64,000 nt of DNA from Mycobacterium neglectum (GTDB taxonomy: Bacteria > Actinomycetota > Actinomycetes > Mycobacteriales > Mycobacteriaceae), in NCBI RefSeq assembly GCF_002591975.1, contig NZ_NVQE01000001.1, positions 248,001-312,000 of the forward strand, given 5' to 3'. Position 1 is the stretch's first letter; the number at the start of each line of letters is the position of its first letter. The notes beneath the pieces are model-generated. The model made no database searches, had not been told where the DNA came from, and saw nothing but the letters and a program-made list of their open reading frames with translations. The translations under genes and the position numbers were made by a program. Positions 17,005 to 28,993 of the stretch are shown here, in pieces.

Positions 17005-17451
17005 TCAGGTGCGGTCCCGATCGATGATGTTGGTCAGCACCACGATGCTTTCGCTGCGCTCGACGTCGGCCGCCGAACGGATCCGCTCCAGCGCCTCCTC
17101 CAGATGGCGCATGTCGCGTGCGAGCACGTGCAGCATCGCATCAGCGGTCCCGGTGACAGTGGCCGCGCCGATCACCTCGGGGATGTCGATCCAGGCCGCG
17201 CGCAACTGTTCTGGCGCGATGGTGCCGTGCCGGAACACCTGCACGTACGCCTCGGTGTTCCACCCGAGCGCGCTGCGGTCCACGACCGTGGTGAAGCCGC
17301 GGATGACGCCGTTGTCGAGGAGGCGATCGATCCTGCGCTTCACCGCTGGTGCCGACAGGTTCACCCGCTCGCCGATCTCGGCATAGGTGGCGCGTGCATC
17401 GTTGGCGAGCTCGGCCAGAATGCGCTCGTCAGTCTCGTCCAACCGGTCCAT
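17005..17451 (-). CDS. Lrp/AsnC-family regulator (Rv2324-like)
   Basis: The 148-residue protein has an N-terminal helix-turn-helix (LDETDERILAELANDARATY, EIGERVNLSAPAVKRRI) and a C-terminal RAM ligand domain (VTGTADAMLHVLARDM). A GGAGG site lies 5 bp before the ATG at 17451. It is divergent from ddaH across a 113 bp AT-rich region, the expected arrangement for an amino-acid-responsive activator of the ddaH-rocD-rocE-usp operon. The M. tuberculosis relative is Rv2324. Confidence 0.9.
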   Translation of the reverse strand: MDRLDETDERILAELANDARATYAEIGERVNLSAPAVKRRIDRLLDNGVIRGFTTVVDRSALGWNTEAYVQVFRHGTIAPEQLRAAWIDIPEVIGAATVTGTADAMLHVLARDMRHLEEALERIRSAADVERSESIVVLTNIIDRDRT

Positions 17452-17564
17452 CGTGGCCTCCGCGCAATAAATCGTCGCCAATTCTTATCGTGCACAATGA
17501 ATAGTAGGTCAATACGCAAGAAACGGTGATTGATTGCAAAATCGATCCGCCATATCGTTTATTT
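17452..17564. promoter_or_regulatory. AT-rich divergent control region, asnC/ddaH
   Basis: The 113 bp between divergent genes is clearly lower in GC than its neighbours, with AATAAATCG near the asnC side and CGTTTATTTATG at the ddaH start. AsnC-type proteins bind such regions. No recognisable Shine-Dalgarno precedes the ddaH ATG at 17565, which may indicate a leaderless or weakly ribosome-bound message. Confidence 0.45.
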
Positions 17565-18428
17565 ATGACGATCTCAGATGTCGCCGCCAACGCGGCCCCG
17601 GTATCCGATGTCGCCGCACGACAAGAACGGGTGGCTTCGATCCGCCATTACGCCATGACGGCACCGACGTTCTTCACCGTCGAGTACGCGATCAATCCCT
17701 GGATGGACACCTCGGTGCCGGTGGACACCCATCTCGCGCTCAGCCAATGGGAAGCGCTGCGCCAGACCTACAAGGAACTCGGCCACACCGTCGAACTCAT
17801 CGAGCCCGTTGCCGGTCTGCCGGACATGGTTTATGCCGCCAACGGCGGAATGATGGTGAACGGCCACGCCGTCACCGCCCGGTTCGCCTATCCGCAGCGC
17901 GCCGGTGAGTCGGCCGCCTACGCCGAGTGGATGACCCGCCACGGCTACCGCCCCTCAGATACTCGCCACACCAACGAAGGCCAGGGCGATCTCCTCGTCG
18001 TCGGCTCAATCATGCTGGCAGGCTATGGTTTCCGTACCGAACGGCAGGCCCATGACGAAATCGCGGCTGCACTGCAGATGCCCGTCGTCAGTCTCGAACT
18101 GATCGATCCGCGCTTCTATCATCTCGACACCGCGCTCGCGGTACTCGACAACACCACGATCGCGTTCTACTCGCCGGCGTTCAGCGACGCGTCGCGGGCC
18201 ACGCTGCTCGAGCTGTTCCCCGATGCCATCGAGGTGGCCAGCGCCGACGCATTCGTGCTTGGCCTCAACGCCGTGTCCGACGGCCGCAACGTCGTGTTGC
18301 CCGCCGCGGCCACCGGCTTCGCCGCACAGCTGAGGGACGCCGGATTCCATCCCATCGGTATCGATCTGTCCGAACTGCTCAAGGGCGGTGGCTCCGTCAA
18401 ATGCTGCACATTGGAGGTACATCCGTGA
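17565..18428 (+). CDS. ddaH: Amidinotransferase-superfamily hydrolase, DDAH-like (Rv2323c-like)
   Basis: The 287-residue protein has guanidine-modifying-enzyme motifs: VYAANGGMM, TNEGQGDLLVV (substrate Asp/Glu), FYHLDTALAVL (catalytic His) and the C-terminal GGSVKCCTLEV (catalytic Cys). The family cleaves dimethylarginine or arginine to citrulline. It is the first gene of an operon with rocD, rocE and a universal stress protein. Whether it acts on methylated arginine, arginine or another guanidine compound cannot be decided from sequence. The gene overlaps rocD by GTGA. Confidence 0.85.
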   Translation: MTISDVAANAAPVSDVAARQERVASIRHYAMTAPTFFTVEYAINPWMDTSVPVDTHLALSQWEALRQTYKELGHTVELIEPVAGLPDMVYAANGGMMVNGHAVTARFAYPQRAGESAAYAEWMTRHGYRPSDTRHTNEGQGDLLVVGSIMLAGYGFRTERQAHDEIAAALQMPVVSLELIDPRFYHLDTALAVLDNTTIAFYSPAFSDASRATLLELFPDAIEVASADAFVLGLNAVSDGRNVVLPAAATGFAAQLRDAGFHPIGIDLSELLKGGGSVKCCTLEVHP

Positions 18429-19675
18429 CCGTGGTCGACACCATGAACATCACCGAGGCGGCGATCGCCGTCGACGATCGCTACGTCGCCCACAACTACT
18501 CACCGTTACCGGTGGTCGCGGCCAGTGCGGATGGCGTCTGGATCACCGATGTCGAGGGTCGCCGCTACCTCGACTGCCTGGCCGCCTACTCGGCGGTCAA
18601 CTTCGGCCACCGTAACCCGGAAGTCATCGCCGCCGCCCATGCGCAGCTGGACCGCGTGACTCTGGTGAGCCGCGCGTTTCACTCAGATCGGCTCGGCCCC
18701 TTCTGCGAGGCGCTGGCCGAACTCTGCGGCAAAGACATGGTGCTGCCGATGAACAGTGGCGCCGAGGCGGTGGAAAGCGGTATCAAGGTCGCCCGCAAAT
18801 GGGGCACCGATGTCAAGGGTGTGCCAGCCGGTCAGAGCAACATCGTCGTGGCACACAACAACTTCCATGGTCGCACCACGACCATCATCAGCTTCTCCGA
18901 CGACGAGACGGCACGCCGCGGGTTCGGCCCGTACACGCCCGGATTTCGCTCGGTGCCCTTCGGTGACGCCGACGCCCTCGCCGCGGCAATCGACGAGAAC
19001 ACCGTCGCCGTTCTGCTCGAACCGATCCAGGGCGAGGCCGGGATCATCGTTCCGCCCCGCGACTTCCTGCCGCGGGTCCGTGCGCTGTGCACCGAGCACA
19101 ACGTGTTGATGATCGCCGACGAGATTCAGTCGGGCCTGGCGCGAACGGGACGCACGTTCGCGTGCGACCACTTCGGCGTAGCACCCGATATTTATTTGCT
19201 GGGCAAAGCCCTCGGCGGCGGCGTGGTTCCGTTGTCCGCCGTCGTCGCTGACCGGGATGTACTCGGGGTGTTGCATCCCGGTGAGCACGGCTCGACGTTC
19301 GGCGGTAACCCACTTGCGGCGGCGATCGGTACCACGGTGGTGGCGATGCTGGCACGCGGCGAATTCCAGTCGCGTTCAGCAGAACTCGGTGACCACCTGC
19401 ACGCGCGGCTGCGCGCTCTGATCGGGTCCGGCGTGGTCGCCGTACGTGGCATGGGACTGTGGGCCGGCGTGGATGTCGATCCCGCGCTCGGCAGCGGAAA
19501 GCAGATCACCCTGAAACTCGCCGAACGTGGTGTGCTGGTTAAGGACACGCACGGTTCGACGTTGCGGTTCGCGCCGCCGCTGGTCATCACCGCGGAGGAG
19601 ATCGACTGGGCGATTGAGCAGTTCGCCGACGTTCTGGCCGATACGGGTTCACACTTGTCCGGTACTGCGTTATAG
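18425..19675 (+). CDS. rocD: Ornithine--oxo-acid aminotransferase
   Basis: The 416-residue class-III PLP aminotransferase converts ornithine and 2-oxoglutarate to glutamate semialdehyde and glutamate. It has PLP-binding MNSGAEAVESGIKVARKW, the aspartate in VLMIADEIQSGLARTGR, the Schiff-base Lys in YLLGKALGGGVVPLSAV, and STFGGNPLA. The GTG at 18425 follows GGAGGT with 8 bp spacing and overlaps the ddaH stop. In M. tuberculosis this gene is split into rocD1 and rocD2; here a single full-length frame is seen. It is followed by rocE. Confidence 0.93.
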   Translation: MTVVDTMNITEAAIAVDDRYVAHNYSPLPVVAASADGVWITDVEGRRYLDCLAAYSAVNFGHRNPEVIAAAHAQLDRVTLVSRAFHSDRLGPFCEALAELCGKDMVLPMNSGAEAVESGIKVARKWGTDVKGVPAGQSNIVVAHNNFHGRTTTIISFSDDETARRGFGPYTPGFRSVPFGDADALAAAIDENTVAVLLEPIQGEAGIIVPPRDFLPRVRALCTEHNVLMIADEIQSGLARTGRTFACDHFGVAPDIYLLGKALGGGVVPLSAVVADRDVLGVLHPGEHGSTFGGNPLAAAIGTTVVAMLARGEFQSRSAELGDHLHARLRALIGSGVVAVRGMGLWAGVDVDPALGSGKQITLKLAERGVLVKDTHGSTLRFAPPLVITAEEIDWAIEQFADVLADTGSHLSGTAL

Positions 19676-19691
19676 CCCCACAGGAGGCACC

Positions 19692-21190
19692 ATGACTGCC
19701 CCATCGATCAGCCTCAAGGACCAGCTGCTGCGGCGCAGGCCTGTGACCGGCGCGCCGGTGGCGCACGGTGCCTCCGACCATCTCAAGCGAAGTATCGGCG
19801 CGTTCCAGCTGACGATGTTCGGCGTCGGCGCCACCGTCGGCACCGGCATCTTCATCGTGCTGCAGCAGGCCGTGCCCAAGGCCGGGCCCGCGGTGCTGAT
19901 CTCGTTCGTGATCGCAGGCGTCGCCGCGGGCCTATCCGCCATCTGCTACGCCGAGATGGCCTCCGCTGTACCGGTTTCCGGATCAACCTATTCGTACGCC
20001 TACACGACGATGGGCGAGTTCGTCGCGATGGGCGTGGCCGCATGCCTGCTTCTCGAGTACGGCGTCTCGATGTCGGCGACGGCTGTCGGCTGGAGCGGTT
20101 ATCTGAACAAGCTGCTGGACAACTTGTTCGGATTCACGCTGCCGCACTCGCTGAGCGCGTCGCCGTTCGGTGAGACACCGGGCATCGTCAACCTTCCCGC
20201 CATGCTCCTGATCGTCATGTGTGCGCTGCTGCTGATTCGCGGTGCCAGCGAGTCCGCGAAGGTCAACACCATCATGGTGCTTCTCAAATTGGGGGTGCTC
20301 GCGCTGTTCGTCGCCGTCGCGGCGACCGCGTTCACCACTGACCACTTCGCCGGCTTCTGGGATGCCGGCTTTGCCGGAATCACCGCGGGGGCGGCCACCA
20401 TCTTCTTCACCTTCATCGGACTCGATGCGGTTTCTACCGCAGGCGACGAGGTCAAGAATCCACAGAAGACCATGCCGCGCGCGATCATCGCCGCGCTGAT
20501 CGCCGTCACCACCATCTACATCCTGGTGGCGTTCGCGGGCCTCGGTACGCAGGACGCCGAAGCGTTCGGATCCGAAGAACAGTCCGAGGCAGGGCTTTCG
20601 GTCATCCTTGAGAACGTTCTCGGGGGCTCGACCTGGGCCAGCACGATCCTCGCCCTCGGTGCGGTGATCTCGATCTTCTCGGTGACACTCGTGGTGATGT
20701 ACGGCCAGACCCGCATCCTGTTCGCCATGGGCCGCGACGGGTTGCTTCCATCGATGTTCGCCAAGGTCAACCCGCGCAGCATGACACCGGTGAACAACAC
20801 CATCGTCGTGGCCGTCATCACGGGGCTGCTGGCGGGCTTCGTCCCCATCGACTACCTGTGGGACCTGGTGTCGATAGGCACACTCGTCGCATTCATCACG
20901 GTGGCGGTCGGCGTGATCATCCTGCGCCGCCGCGAGCCCGACCTGCCGCGTGGCTTCAAAGTTCCCGGTTATCCGGTGACACCGATCCTGTCCATCGCCG
21001 CCTGCTTGTGGATCCTGTACGGCCTGCCCCCGAACACCTGGATATGGTTCGGGATCTGGGTGGCCGCGGTGCTGACCTTCTACTTCCTCTGGAGCCGACG
21101 CCACAGTGCGCTGATCGACGGCGGTGACGGCCTCATCCCCACCGCGGCTCCGACGGAGGACGAAGTACTGATGCCGCCGAAGGATCCTCA

Positions 21191-21194
<4 letters not shown>
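19692..21194 (+). CDS. rocE: Cationic amino-acid permease (RocE-like APC transporter)
   Basis: The 500-residue membrane protein has about 12 hydrophobic helices and the APC signature GVGATVGTGIFIVLQQAV at the first helix, plus TFIGLDAVSTAGDEVKNPQK in the middle. It probably imports arginine or ornithine for rocD and ddaH. A CAGGAGGC Shine-Dalgarno precedes the ATG at 19692. The stop overlaps the start of the universal stress protein gene by 4 bp. Confidence 0.9.
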
Positions 21195-22980
<1,786 letters not shown>

Positions 22981-23039
22981 CTACGTACCAAAGCAGTCGC
23001 TCGCGCGGGCGAGCTCCACGTTCACGCTAACAGCCGAAC

Positions 23040-23053
23040 TGGAACGTGTTCTA
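23040..23053. promoter_or_regulatory. KstR-like operator upstream of the mycofactocin SDR
   Basis: TGGAACGTGTTCTA matches the KstR consensus TNNAACNNGTTNNA at every fixed position. KstR is the TetR-type repressor of sterol catabolism in mycobacteria. It is 102 bp upstream of the SDR start and downstream of the arcA stop, so only the SDR gene is a plausible target. One chance match in a 64 kb window is possible. Confidence 0.5.
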
Positions 23054-23100
23054 ACAGCCCTGACGACCGGGTCCGATGTCGCCGCCGGGGCGGCTCCGGG

Positions 23101-24345
23101 TCAATCGAGGGCGTCGCGGGTGATCGGGCAGGTCATACAGTGGCCTCCCCCGCGACCGCGGCCGAGTTCGGCACCCACGATCGTGATCACCTCGATGCCC
23201 GCCCGGCGCAGCAGGGTATTGGTGTGGGTATTTCGGTCGTAGGCGAAGACCACGCCCGGTTCGACGGCGACGAGGTTGTTGCCGCTGTCCCACTGCTGAC
23301 GCTCTGAGTCGTACTTTGTGCCACCCGTTTCCACCACCCGCAGGGCGCCCAGCCCGAGCGCATCAGCGACCACTTCGACGAACGGCTTGTTCGCCTCCTC
23401 GACCTCGACGCCCGGATCGGCATCGCTGGGATGCAGGACGAACGTCTGTATCGAGTCGACGATGTCTGGATACAGCGTGACCACATCACGGTCGGCGAAG
23501 GTGAACACGGTGTCCAGGTGCATGGCCGACCGGAGCTTGGGCATTCCGGCGACGACGACCTTGGTGACGGCTTTCTCGGCGAACAGTTTGGCCGCCACTT
23601 GGGTGATCGCCTGGCGCGACGTGCGCTCGCTCATCCCGATGATGACGACCCCGTTGCCCGGCACGAGGACGTCGCCGCCCTCGATGGTCGACATCCCCCA
23701 CGACTCTTCCGGGTCACCCCACCACACGGTCGAGCCGACGAAGTCGGGATGGAACTCATAGATGGCCTTCATCAACAACGTCTCGTCGTGTCGAGCGGGC
23801 CAGAACAGCGGATTGAGCGTCAGGCCTTGATAAATCCAGCACGTGGTGTCACGGGTGTAGAGCGTGTTCGGCAGCGGCGGCATCAGATACTCGGTGACGC
23901 CTGCGGCTTCGCGCGCCAGCGCCCGGTAACCCGACTGGATCTCAGAAGGCAGGTCGCGGGTCGACATGCCACCGATCAGCAGCTCCGTCAGCCGCGGGCT
24001 CTGCAACGAGTCCAGGAAGCCGCGCGTGTCATCGACGAGTCCCAGGCCCACTTCGTTCGGCACGATCTTGCGGTCCAGAAGCCAGGATTTCGCCTCGGGG
24101 ATCTCCATCGTCTCGGCGAGGAGCTCGTGTAGTTCGACCACCTCGACATCGCGGTCGCGCATCTTGTCGATGAAGTCGAAGTGGTCGCGGCGGGCGTTTT
24201 GCACCCACAGCACATCGTCGAACAGCAGGTCGTCGCAGTTGGTCGGGGTCAGGCGCTCGTGCGCCAGACCCGGCGAGCACACCAGCACCTTGCGCAGCTT
24301 GCCGACCTCGGAGTGAACACCGTAGTTCGCGGACGGATTCGTCAC
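23101..24345 (-). CDS. arcA: Arginine deiminase
   Basis: The 414-residue enzyme hydrolyses arginine to citrulline and ammonia. Motifs are [37 protein letters not shown] (catalytic His), and the C-terminal [14 protein letters not shown] with the catalytic Cys. A GTG at 24345 has AGAGGA 7 bp upstream; the TTG at 24360 overlaps that site and is unlikely. It is the last gene of a SHOCT-arcD-arcA run. No ornithine carbamoyltransferase or carbamate kinase gene is nearby, so the classical ADI pathway is incomplete here. Confidence 0.95.
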   Translation of the reverse strand: MTNPSANYGVHSEVGKLRKVLVCSPGLAHERLTPTNCDDLLFDDVLWVQNARRDHFDFIDKMRDRDVEVVELHELLAETMEIPEAKSWLLDRKIVPNEVGLGLVDDTRGFLDSLQSPRLTELLIGGMSTRDLPSEIQSGYRALAREAAGVTEYLMPPLPNTLYTRDTTCWIYQGLTLNPLFWPARHDETLLMKAIYEFHPDFVGSTVWWGDPEESWGMSTIEGGDVLVPGNGVVIIGMSERTSRQAITQVAAKLFAEKAVTKVVVAGMPKLRSAMHLDTVFTFADRDVVTLYPDIVDSIQTFVLHPSDADPGVEVEEANKPFVEVVADALGLGALRVVETGGTKYDSERQQWDSGNNLVAVEPGVVFAYDRNTHTNTLLRRAGIEVITIVGAELGRGRGGGHCMTCPITRDALD

Positions 24346-24370
24346 TTCAGTTCCTCTCAAGCGGTGGCCG

Positions 24371-25819
24371 CTAGATTTCGATCGCTCCCGTTGCCAAGGA
24401 CACCACAGCTGCGACGGCGCCGAGGAGAATCACCCCGAACAACACCGCCTCCGCCGGCCGGAATACGCGCAGACCTCTTTCGCGGCGCGCCTGGTAGTAG
24501 AGCGCAGCAGCCGGTGCGTACAGGAGGCAGGACAACAGCAGCTTGTCGAAGCCCGCGGCGTAGATCAGGAACAAGGTGTACACCGTCGCCAGTCCGGCGA
24601 TAACCATGTCCGGAACAAGCGATTTGCCGTCTCCATACGTCTCGCGGGTAGCTGTGAGCTTCAACGCGTAGGCCGCCGCGAACAGGTACGGAATGAGCGA
24701 CAGCGCGGCGGTCAGGTCCAGCATGAAATCAAGCGCATCGGCCGCGAACAGCAACGCCACCAGCAACAGCGAGATCAGCCCGGCGGCCATGACGAGTGCG
24801 GTAACGGGCGCGCCGTGGCTGTTGGTGCGCGCCAAGAACTTCGGCATGTCTGCGGATTTGGCCGGAATGTAGAGCACCTCCGCAGCCATCAACGTCCACG
24901 CGAGATATGCGCCGAGGACCGAAATGATCACGCCGACTCGAATGAAGATCGATCCCCAATGACCGACCACCGATTCCAGCACCGCCGCCATGGATGGCTG
25001 GCTTACGCCGGCGAGCTCGCCCTGGGGCATGACGCCGTAGGACACCAGAGTTACCAGGGCGAAAACGCTGAGCACACCCAGGAATCCGACGACCGTGGCG
25101 CGGCCCACATCCTCCCGCTTGCGCGCCATCCTCGAATAGACGCTTGCGCCCTCGATACCCAGGAACACGAACACTGTGATCAGCATGGTGCCGGTGGCCT
25201 GGTCCCAGATCGCGGAGAACGAATACCCCTCCGAGCCTCCCCAGAAGTTGTCGGCGAACACATCGGCCTTGAACGCGATGCCCACGATCACGATGAACAT
25301 CAGGATCGGCACGACTTTGGCGATGGTCACGATGTAGTTGATGACGGCCGCATCCTTGACTCCGCGCATCACCAACGCCGCGAACAACCACACACATATC
25401 GCGGACACGACCACCGCGAGCACGGTGTCCCCCGCGCCGAACGCGGGTACCAGCGCGCTCAACGTCGCGGTGATCAGTACCCAGTACGAGGTGTTACCCG
25501 CGCAGGCCGATGCCCAGTACCCGATCGCCGAATTGAAGCCGACATAGTCGCCGAAACCTGCCTTCGCGTACGCAAAGATACCGGCGTCGAGATCCGGCTT
25601 GCGCATCGCGAGACGCTGAAACACGAACGCCAGCATCAGCATTCCCAAACCGGCGATGGTCCACGCGATGATCGCCCCGAGCACGCCCGTCTCGGTGCCG
25701 AATCTGCGTGGCAGGAGGAAGACGCCGGCACCGATCATCGATCCGACCACCATCGCGGTCAACGTCGGCAAACTGACCTTCTGGTCACCCTTCGATGTGG
25801 TTGCGTCGGTATCGGTCAT
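24371..25819 (-). CDS. Arginine/ornithine antiporter-type APC transporter (ArcD-like)
   Basis: The 482-residue protein has about 12-13 helices and begins with [19 protein letters not shown], the APC first-helix motif for arginine/ornithine antiporters, and [20 protein letters not shown] in the middle. It sits 25 bp before arcA, and the pairing implies exchange of arginine for ornithine or citrulline. Confidence 0.9.
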   Translation of the reverse strand: MTDTDATTSKGDQKVSLPTLTAMVVGSMIGAGVFLLPRRFGTETGVLGAIIAWTIAGLGMLMLAFVFQRLAMRKPDLDAGIFAYAKAGFGDYVGFNSAIGYWASACAGNTSYWVLITATLSALVPAFGAGDTVLAVVVSAICVWLFAALVMRGVKDAAVINYIVTIAKVVPILMFIVIVGIAFKADVFADNFWGGSEGYSFSAIWDQATGTMLITVFVFLGIEGASVYSRMARKREDVGRATVVGFLGVLSVFALVTLVSYGVMPQGELAGVSQPSMAAVLESVVGHWGSIFIRVGVIISVLGAYLAWTLMAAEVLYIPAKSADMPKFLARTNSHGAPVTALVMAAGLISLLLVALLFAADALDFMLDLTAALSLIPYLFAAAYALKLTATRETYGDGKSLVPDMVIAGLATVYTLFLIYAAGFDKLLLSCLLYAPAAALYYQARRERGLRVFRPAEAVLFGVILLGAVAAVVSLATGAIEI

Positions 25820-25840
25820 CGATCCGCTCCTGACGGTGGA

Positions 25841-26680
25841 CTAGAGGTCGGCCAATATCTGTTGACGTTTGGCCGTGTACTCGTCGTCTGAGATCGCGCC
25901 TGTTGCACGAAGCGTCTCCAGCTCCTGAAGGCGTTGCGAGGTCGAGGGTTCGGGGGGCGCGGAAGTGAACGGCGCCGCCGAGGGTGCGGCTGCCTGCGCA
26001 GGCGCCGGGGGTGCCTGGGCTGCCGCAGCACGCCGCACGATTGCCTGGACCTGTTGGCGGGCCGCCGGATTGGCGCGTAGATCGATCATGCTGTTCAGGC
26101 CGATGCTGTTGGCCTTGAGAATTTGGAGGATCTCCATCAGCGGCCCGACCTGTCCGGACAGGTCGTAGGTTCTGTTGTCCTCGGCGATGGTGAAGGTCGC
26201 CGGCATCATGCCGCTGACCAAACTGCTTCGTTCCCAGTCGATTTGGTACTCGCTGGTGGTCGGGTCAACCAGCGCGACGAGTTTGCGGCTGGTGATCATC
26301 GGCAGTCGCGAAATCGACGCGATCACCCGATCCTGGCTGGCGAACGGCGCGATGCCCGGTCCGGAGATTTGCAGATCGATCTTCACCAGCGGCTGCTCGT
26401 TGATCCGCGTACCGGTCTCGTGAATACCAACGACCTGCGCCAGCGCCAGCACACCGGTCTGTTCCAGAGCCTGCGTCTTGGCTTTCGACCGCGCGCCCAT
26501 GCTGGTGATACCCAATGCAATCAAGACATCGAGGGCGGTGATGGCCAAACCCGCCCAGAACATCCACTTCATGATCGGTTGCGCCCCGGACGCGAAATAG
26601 ATCGCCAGGAAGATCGGGCCGACGATGCCGCACAACAGGACGAAGGCCTGGATCTTGACGTACCGCCAGAAAGTGGACAT
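25841..26680 (-). CDS. Membrane protein with C-terminal SHOCT domain
   Basis: The 279-residue protein has two N-terminal helices (FVLLCGIVGPIFLAIYF and MFWAGLAITALDVLIALGI), a middle part with beta-rich character, an Ala/Pro-rich linker around 220-245, and the C-terminal SHOCT motif LQELETLRATGAISDDEYTAKRQQIL. SHOCT modules often mediate oligomerisation. It precedes arcD by 21 bp, so an operon is likely, but I have no specific function for it. Confidence 0.78.
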   Translation of the reverse strand: MSTFWRYVKIQAFVLLCGIVGPIFLAIYFASGAQPIMKWMFWAGLAITALDVLIALGITSMGARSKAKTQALEQTGVLALAQVVGIHETGTRINEQPLVKIDLQISGPGIAPFASQDRVIASISRLPMITSRKLVALVDPTTSEYQIDWERSSLVSGMMPATFTIAEDNRTYDLSGQVGPLMEILQILKANSIGLNSMIDLRANPAARQQVQAIVRRAAAAQAPPAPAQAAAPSAAPFTSAPPEPSTSQRLQELETLRATGAISDDEYTAKRQQILADL

Positions 26681-26928
26681 AAGGCCAAGCTCCTATGGAA
26701 AGTGGTCGTCGCGTCGCGTGTCAGATTAGACCCAAATCCGGGATTTTGAGCCGTTGCGGACCTTCCTGTCGGGCGCTGGTCACGGCGTCAGAGTCGGCGG
26801 TCTCGATGGCACTGTTCTGCGTACAAACGGGCGACTTCGAGGAGCGTGCGGGTTGGCTTACGGCATAGCGAGATTGGGCCCGGAACGGTGCTGGAGGTGC
26901 CCGAGCGCGGCGGTCACTCCGCCCGCGC

Positions 26929-27795
26929 CTACGGCGTCGGTGCGCTCGCGCTGAGCGGAACGATCGGCTGAGCTACCGGCGCCTCATTAGTCTGCGCGTC
27001 GGGGCCGCCGAGCAGGAAGTACAGCGGCGGCGTCCAGTCCAGACCCGGGGTCGTGGCGTAGCTGGTGTGAATGGCGACGCCCCGCGCGTACGACACCGAG
27101 GATTCCTCGTCATCGGGGTTGTAGTCACAAACCGCATCGCCGAGGTTGCACACGCTGATCGTTCGGGCGCCGATGGCCGGCGGCATCGGGCCGGGCGCAT
27201 GGGCCAGGATCGGCCAATCCTGCGCCGCCCCCTTACCGCGCTCCGGGATTCCACTGGCCGTCCCCAGATTCAGAGTCGGGTCCTCCGGCAGGCGATCACC
27301 GTCGGCCACCAGCAGCACCGCGGCCAGATTGGGGCTGGCCTGGAGCGCCTCTAGGTTGCGGTGCACGACCATCGCACCCTGCGAATAGCCGGCCAGCACC
27401 ACCTTGGATGCCGGGCAGCGCTGGACAAACCCCTCGTATTGCTTGCCCAGCGCCGCGGACCCGGCGTCCACGCTGCCGATGAAACCTAGCCACTCACCCA
27501 CACCGCCGTCCTCGCCGGGAGCGTCCACCGCGGGGTAGTCGACCGCCTCGGCGGTCATGGTGCGGCCGTCCTGCTGGACCTGGGCCGAAAGCTCGCTCAG
27601 CGACTGGTAGACCACGCGGCCCATACCGTCGTTCTGAGTCAATTCGGCGGGGGTGCGCTCACCCGAGCCCGCGGCACCGATGAAGTGCACATCGGGGCAG
27701 GTGGACTGCGCTGACGCGACACCTAGAGAGAGCCCGGTGAGCCCAGAAAGACCGGCGAAAGCTGCACACGCGAGTGTGGCGACGCGACGGAACAT
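26929..27795 (-). CDS. Secreted cutinase-family serine esterase
   Basis: The 288-residue protein has an N-terminal signal (MFRRVATLACAAFAGLSG... ending VASAQS) followed by CPDVHFIGAAGSGE. The nucleophile elbow is VVLAGYSQGAMVV, and cutinase cysteines (CPDV, QRCP, CNLGDAVCDY) are spaced for disulfides; His/Asp are plausibly in AVCDYNPDDE and the AIHTSYATTPG region. The family hydrolyses lipid and polyester esters at the envelope. A GAGG site lies 5 bp before the ATG. The preceding 248 bp (26681-26928) have no gene I can support. Confidence 0.9.
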   Translation of the reverse strand: MFRRVATLACAAFAGLSGLTGLSLGVASAQSTCPDVHFIGAAGSGERTPAELTQNDGMGRVVYQSLSELSAQVQQDGRTMTAEAVDYPAVDAPGEDGGVGEWLGFIGSVDAGSAALGKQYEGFVQRCPASKVVLAGYSQGAMVVHRNLEALQASPNLAAVLLVADGDRLPEDPTLNLGTASGIPERGKGAAQDWPILAHAPGPMPPAIGARTISVCNLGDAVCDYNPDDEESSVSYARGVAIHTSYATTPGLDWTPPLYFLLGGPDAQTNEAPVAQPIVPLSASAPTP

Positions 27796-27893
27796 GTAAA
27801 CCTCAACCCTTCCGAGCCCCGACCAGGGCATACGCGTAGTAAATCGCCCCGGTCGCCGTCGGTGTTACAGCGCCGGGCACGCAGGCTTCCGCC

Positions 27894-27908
27894 GAGGTGA
27901 TACACCTC
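27894..27908. promoter_or_regulatory. Palindrome upstream of the alcohol dehydrogenase
   Basis: GAGGTG-ATA-CACCTC is a perfect 6 bp inverted repeat, 33 bp before the ADH ATG and between that gene and the divergent cutinase gene. It is likely an operator, but no neighbouring regulator gene suggests which protein binds. Confidence 0.45.
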
Positions 27909-27941
27909 ACATCCTGCGGTAATGTCCGCGACGTGCCAACG

Positions 27942-28946
27942 ATGAAGACTGCGCGGATCCCCGCGGCAAATGCGAAGTTCGAGCTCACCGACGTCGAAAT
28001 CCCCGAACCAGGTCCGAGGCAGGTCCGTGTCAGGGTGCACGCGTGCGGCGTCTGTCATTCCGACGTCCTGACCGTGATCGGCATGCTGGGTAATTCATAC
28101 CCGCGTACGCCTGGCCACGAGATCGCCGGCGTGGTCGACGCCCTCGGTGAGGGCGTGACGTCGTGGACGGTCGGAGACCGCGTCGGCGTCGGCTGGTTCG
28201 GCGGTTGCGATTTCACCTGTGAGGCGTGTCGACGCGGTGACTTCATCTCGTGCGAGAACGGTCAGATACCCGGTATCGCCTACGACGGTGGTTACGCCGA
28301 GTACATGGTTGCGCCTGCAGAAGCGCTCGCTCGCATCCCCGACGACCTCTCCCACGTCGACGCCGCCCCGCTGATGTGCGCGGGTATCACGACGTTCAAT
28401 GCGCTGCGCGAATCCGTCGCTCGACCAGGCGACATTGTCGCGATCCTCGGAGTCGGAGGTCTCGGACACCTCGGCATCCAGTTCGCGGCGAAGATGGGCT
28501 TCGAAGTGGCCGCCATCGCCCGCGGGACGGACAAGGAGCCATTGGCGAAAAAGCTTGGCGCACATCATTACATCGACTCCAAAGCATCCAACGTCGCAGA
28601 GGAGTTGAACAAGCTCGGCGGCGCACAGGTGGTCCTCGCGACCGTCACGGTCGCCGACGCGATGACAGTCACGCTCGACGGCCTCAAGGCACGCGGACAA
28701 CTCGTCGTCGTCGGCGCTCCCAGTGACCCGCTTCAGGTGCCGGGAGCCTCGATCATCTTCAAGTCCTCAGCCGTCCAAGGCCATGCGTCCGGAACGTCGC
28801 AGGACTCGGAGGACACGCTGCGCTTTTCGGCGATCACCGGCGTGCGGCCGATGATCGAGAAGATGCCGCTGTCGGAGGCGCAGGCTGCCTTCGACAAGAT
28901 GATGAGCGGCGATGCCCGGTTCCGCGTGGTGCTCACGATGACCTAG
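27942..28946 (+). CDS. Zinc-dependent alcohol dehydrogenase
   Basis: The 334-residue protein has the catalytic-zinc motifs CGVCHSD and TPGHEIAG, and the structural-zinc set C-x3-C-x2-C-x7-C (CDFTCEACRRGDFISC). The nucleotide fold is AILGVGGLGHLGIQFA. It oxidises alcohols or reduces aldehydes with NAD(P). The start at ATG 27942 is preferred to GTG 27933 or 27897, although the Shine-Dalgarno is weak in all cases. It is monocistronic. Confidence 0.88.
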   Translation: MKTARIPAANAKFELTDVEIPEPGPRQVRVRVHACGVCHSDVLTVIGMLGNSYPRTPGHEIAGVVDALGEGVTSWTVGDRVGVGWFGGCDFTCEACRRGDFISCENGQIPGIAYDGGYAEYMVAPAEALARIPDDLSHVDAAPLMCAGITTFNALRESVARPGDIVAILGVGGLGHLGIQFAAKMGFEVAAIARGTDKEPLAKKLGAHHYIDSKASNVAEELNKLGGAQVVLATVTVADAMTVTLDGLKARGQLVVVGAPSDPLQVPGASIIFKSSAVQGHASGTSQDSEDTLRFSAITGVRPMIEKMPLSEAQAAFDKMMSGDARFRVVLTMT

Positions 28947-28993
28947 GCGCAAACGCAAAGCGGCGCCCGGCCAAGGGAAACGCTCGGCGGGTT

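Noticed and set aside
26754..26954. Small plus-strand frame in the gap before cutinase
   Set aside because: No Shine-Dalgarno, no domain and arginine-rich composition as in random GC-rich frames.
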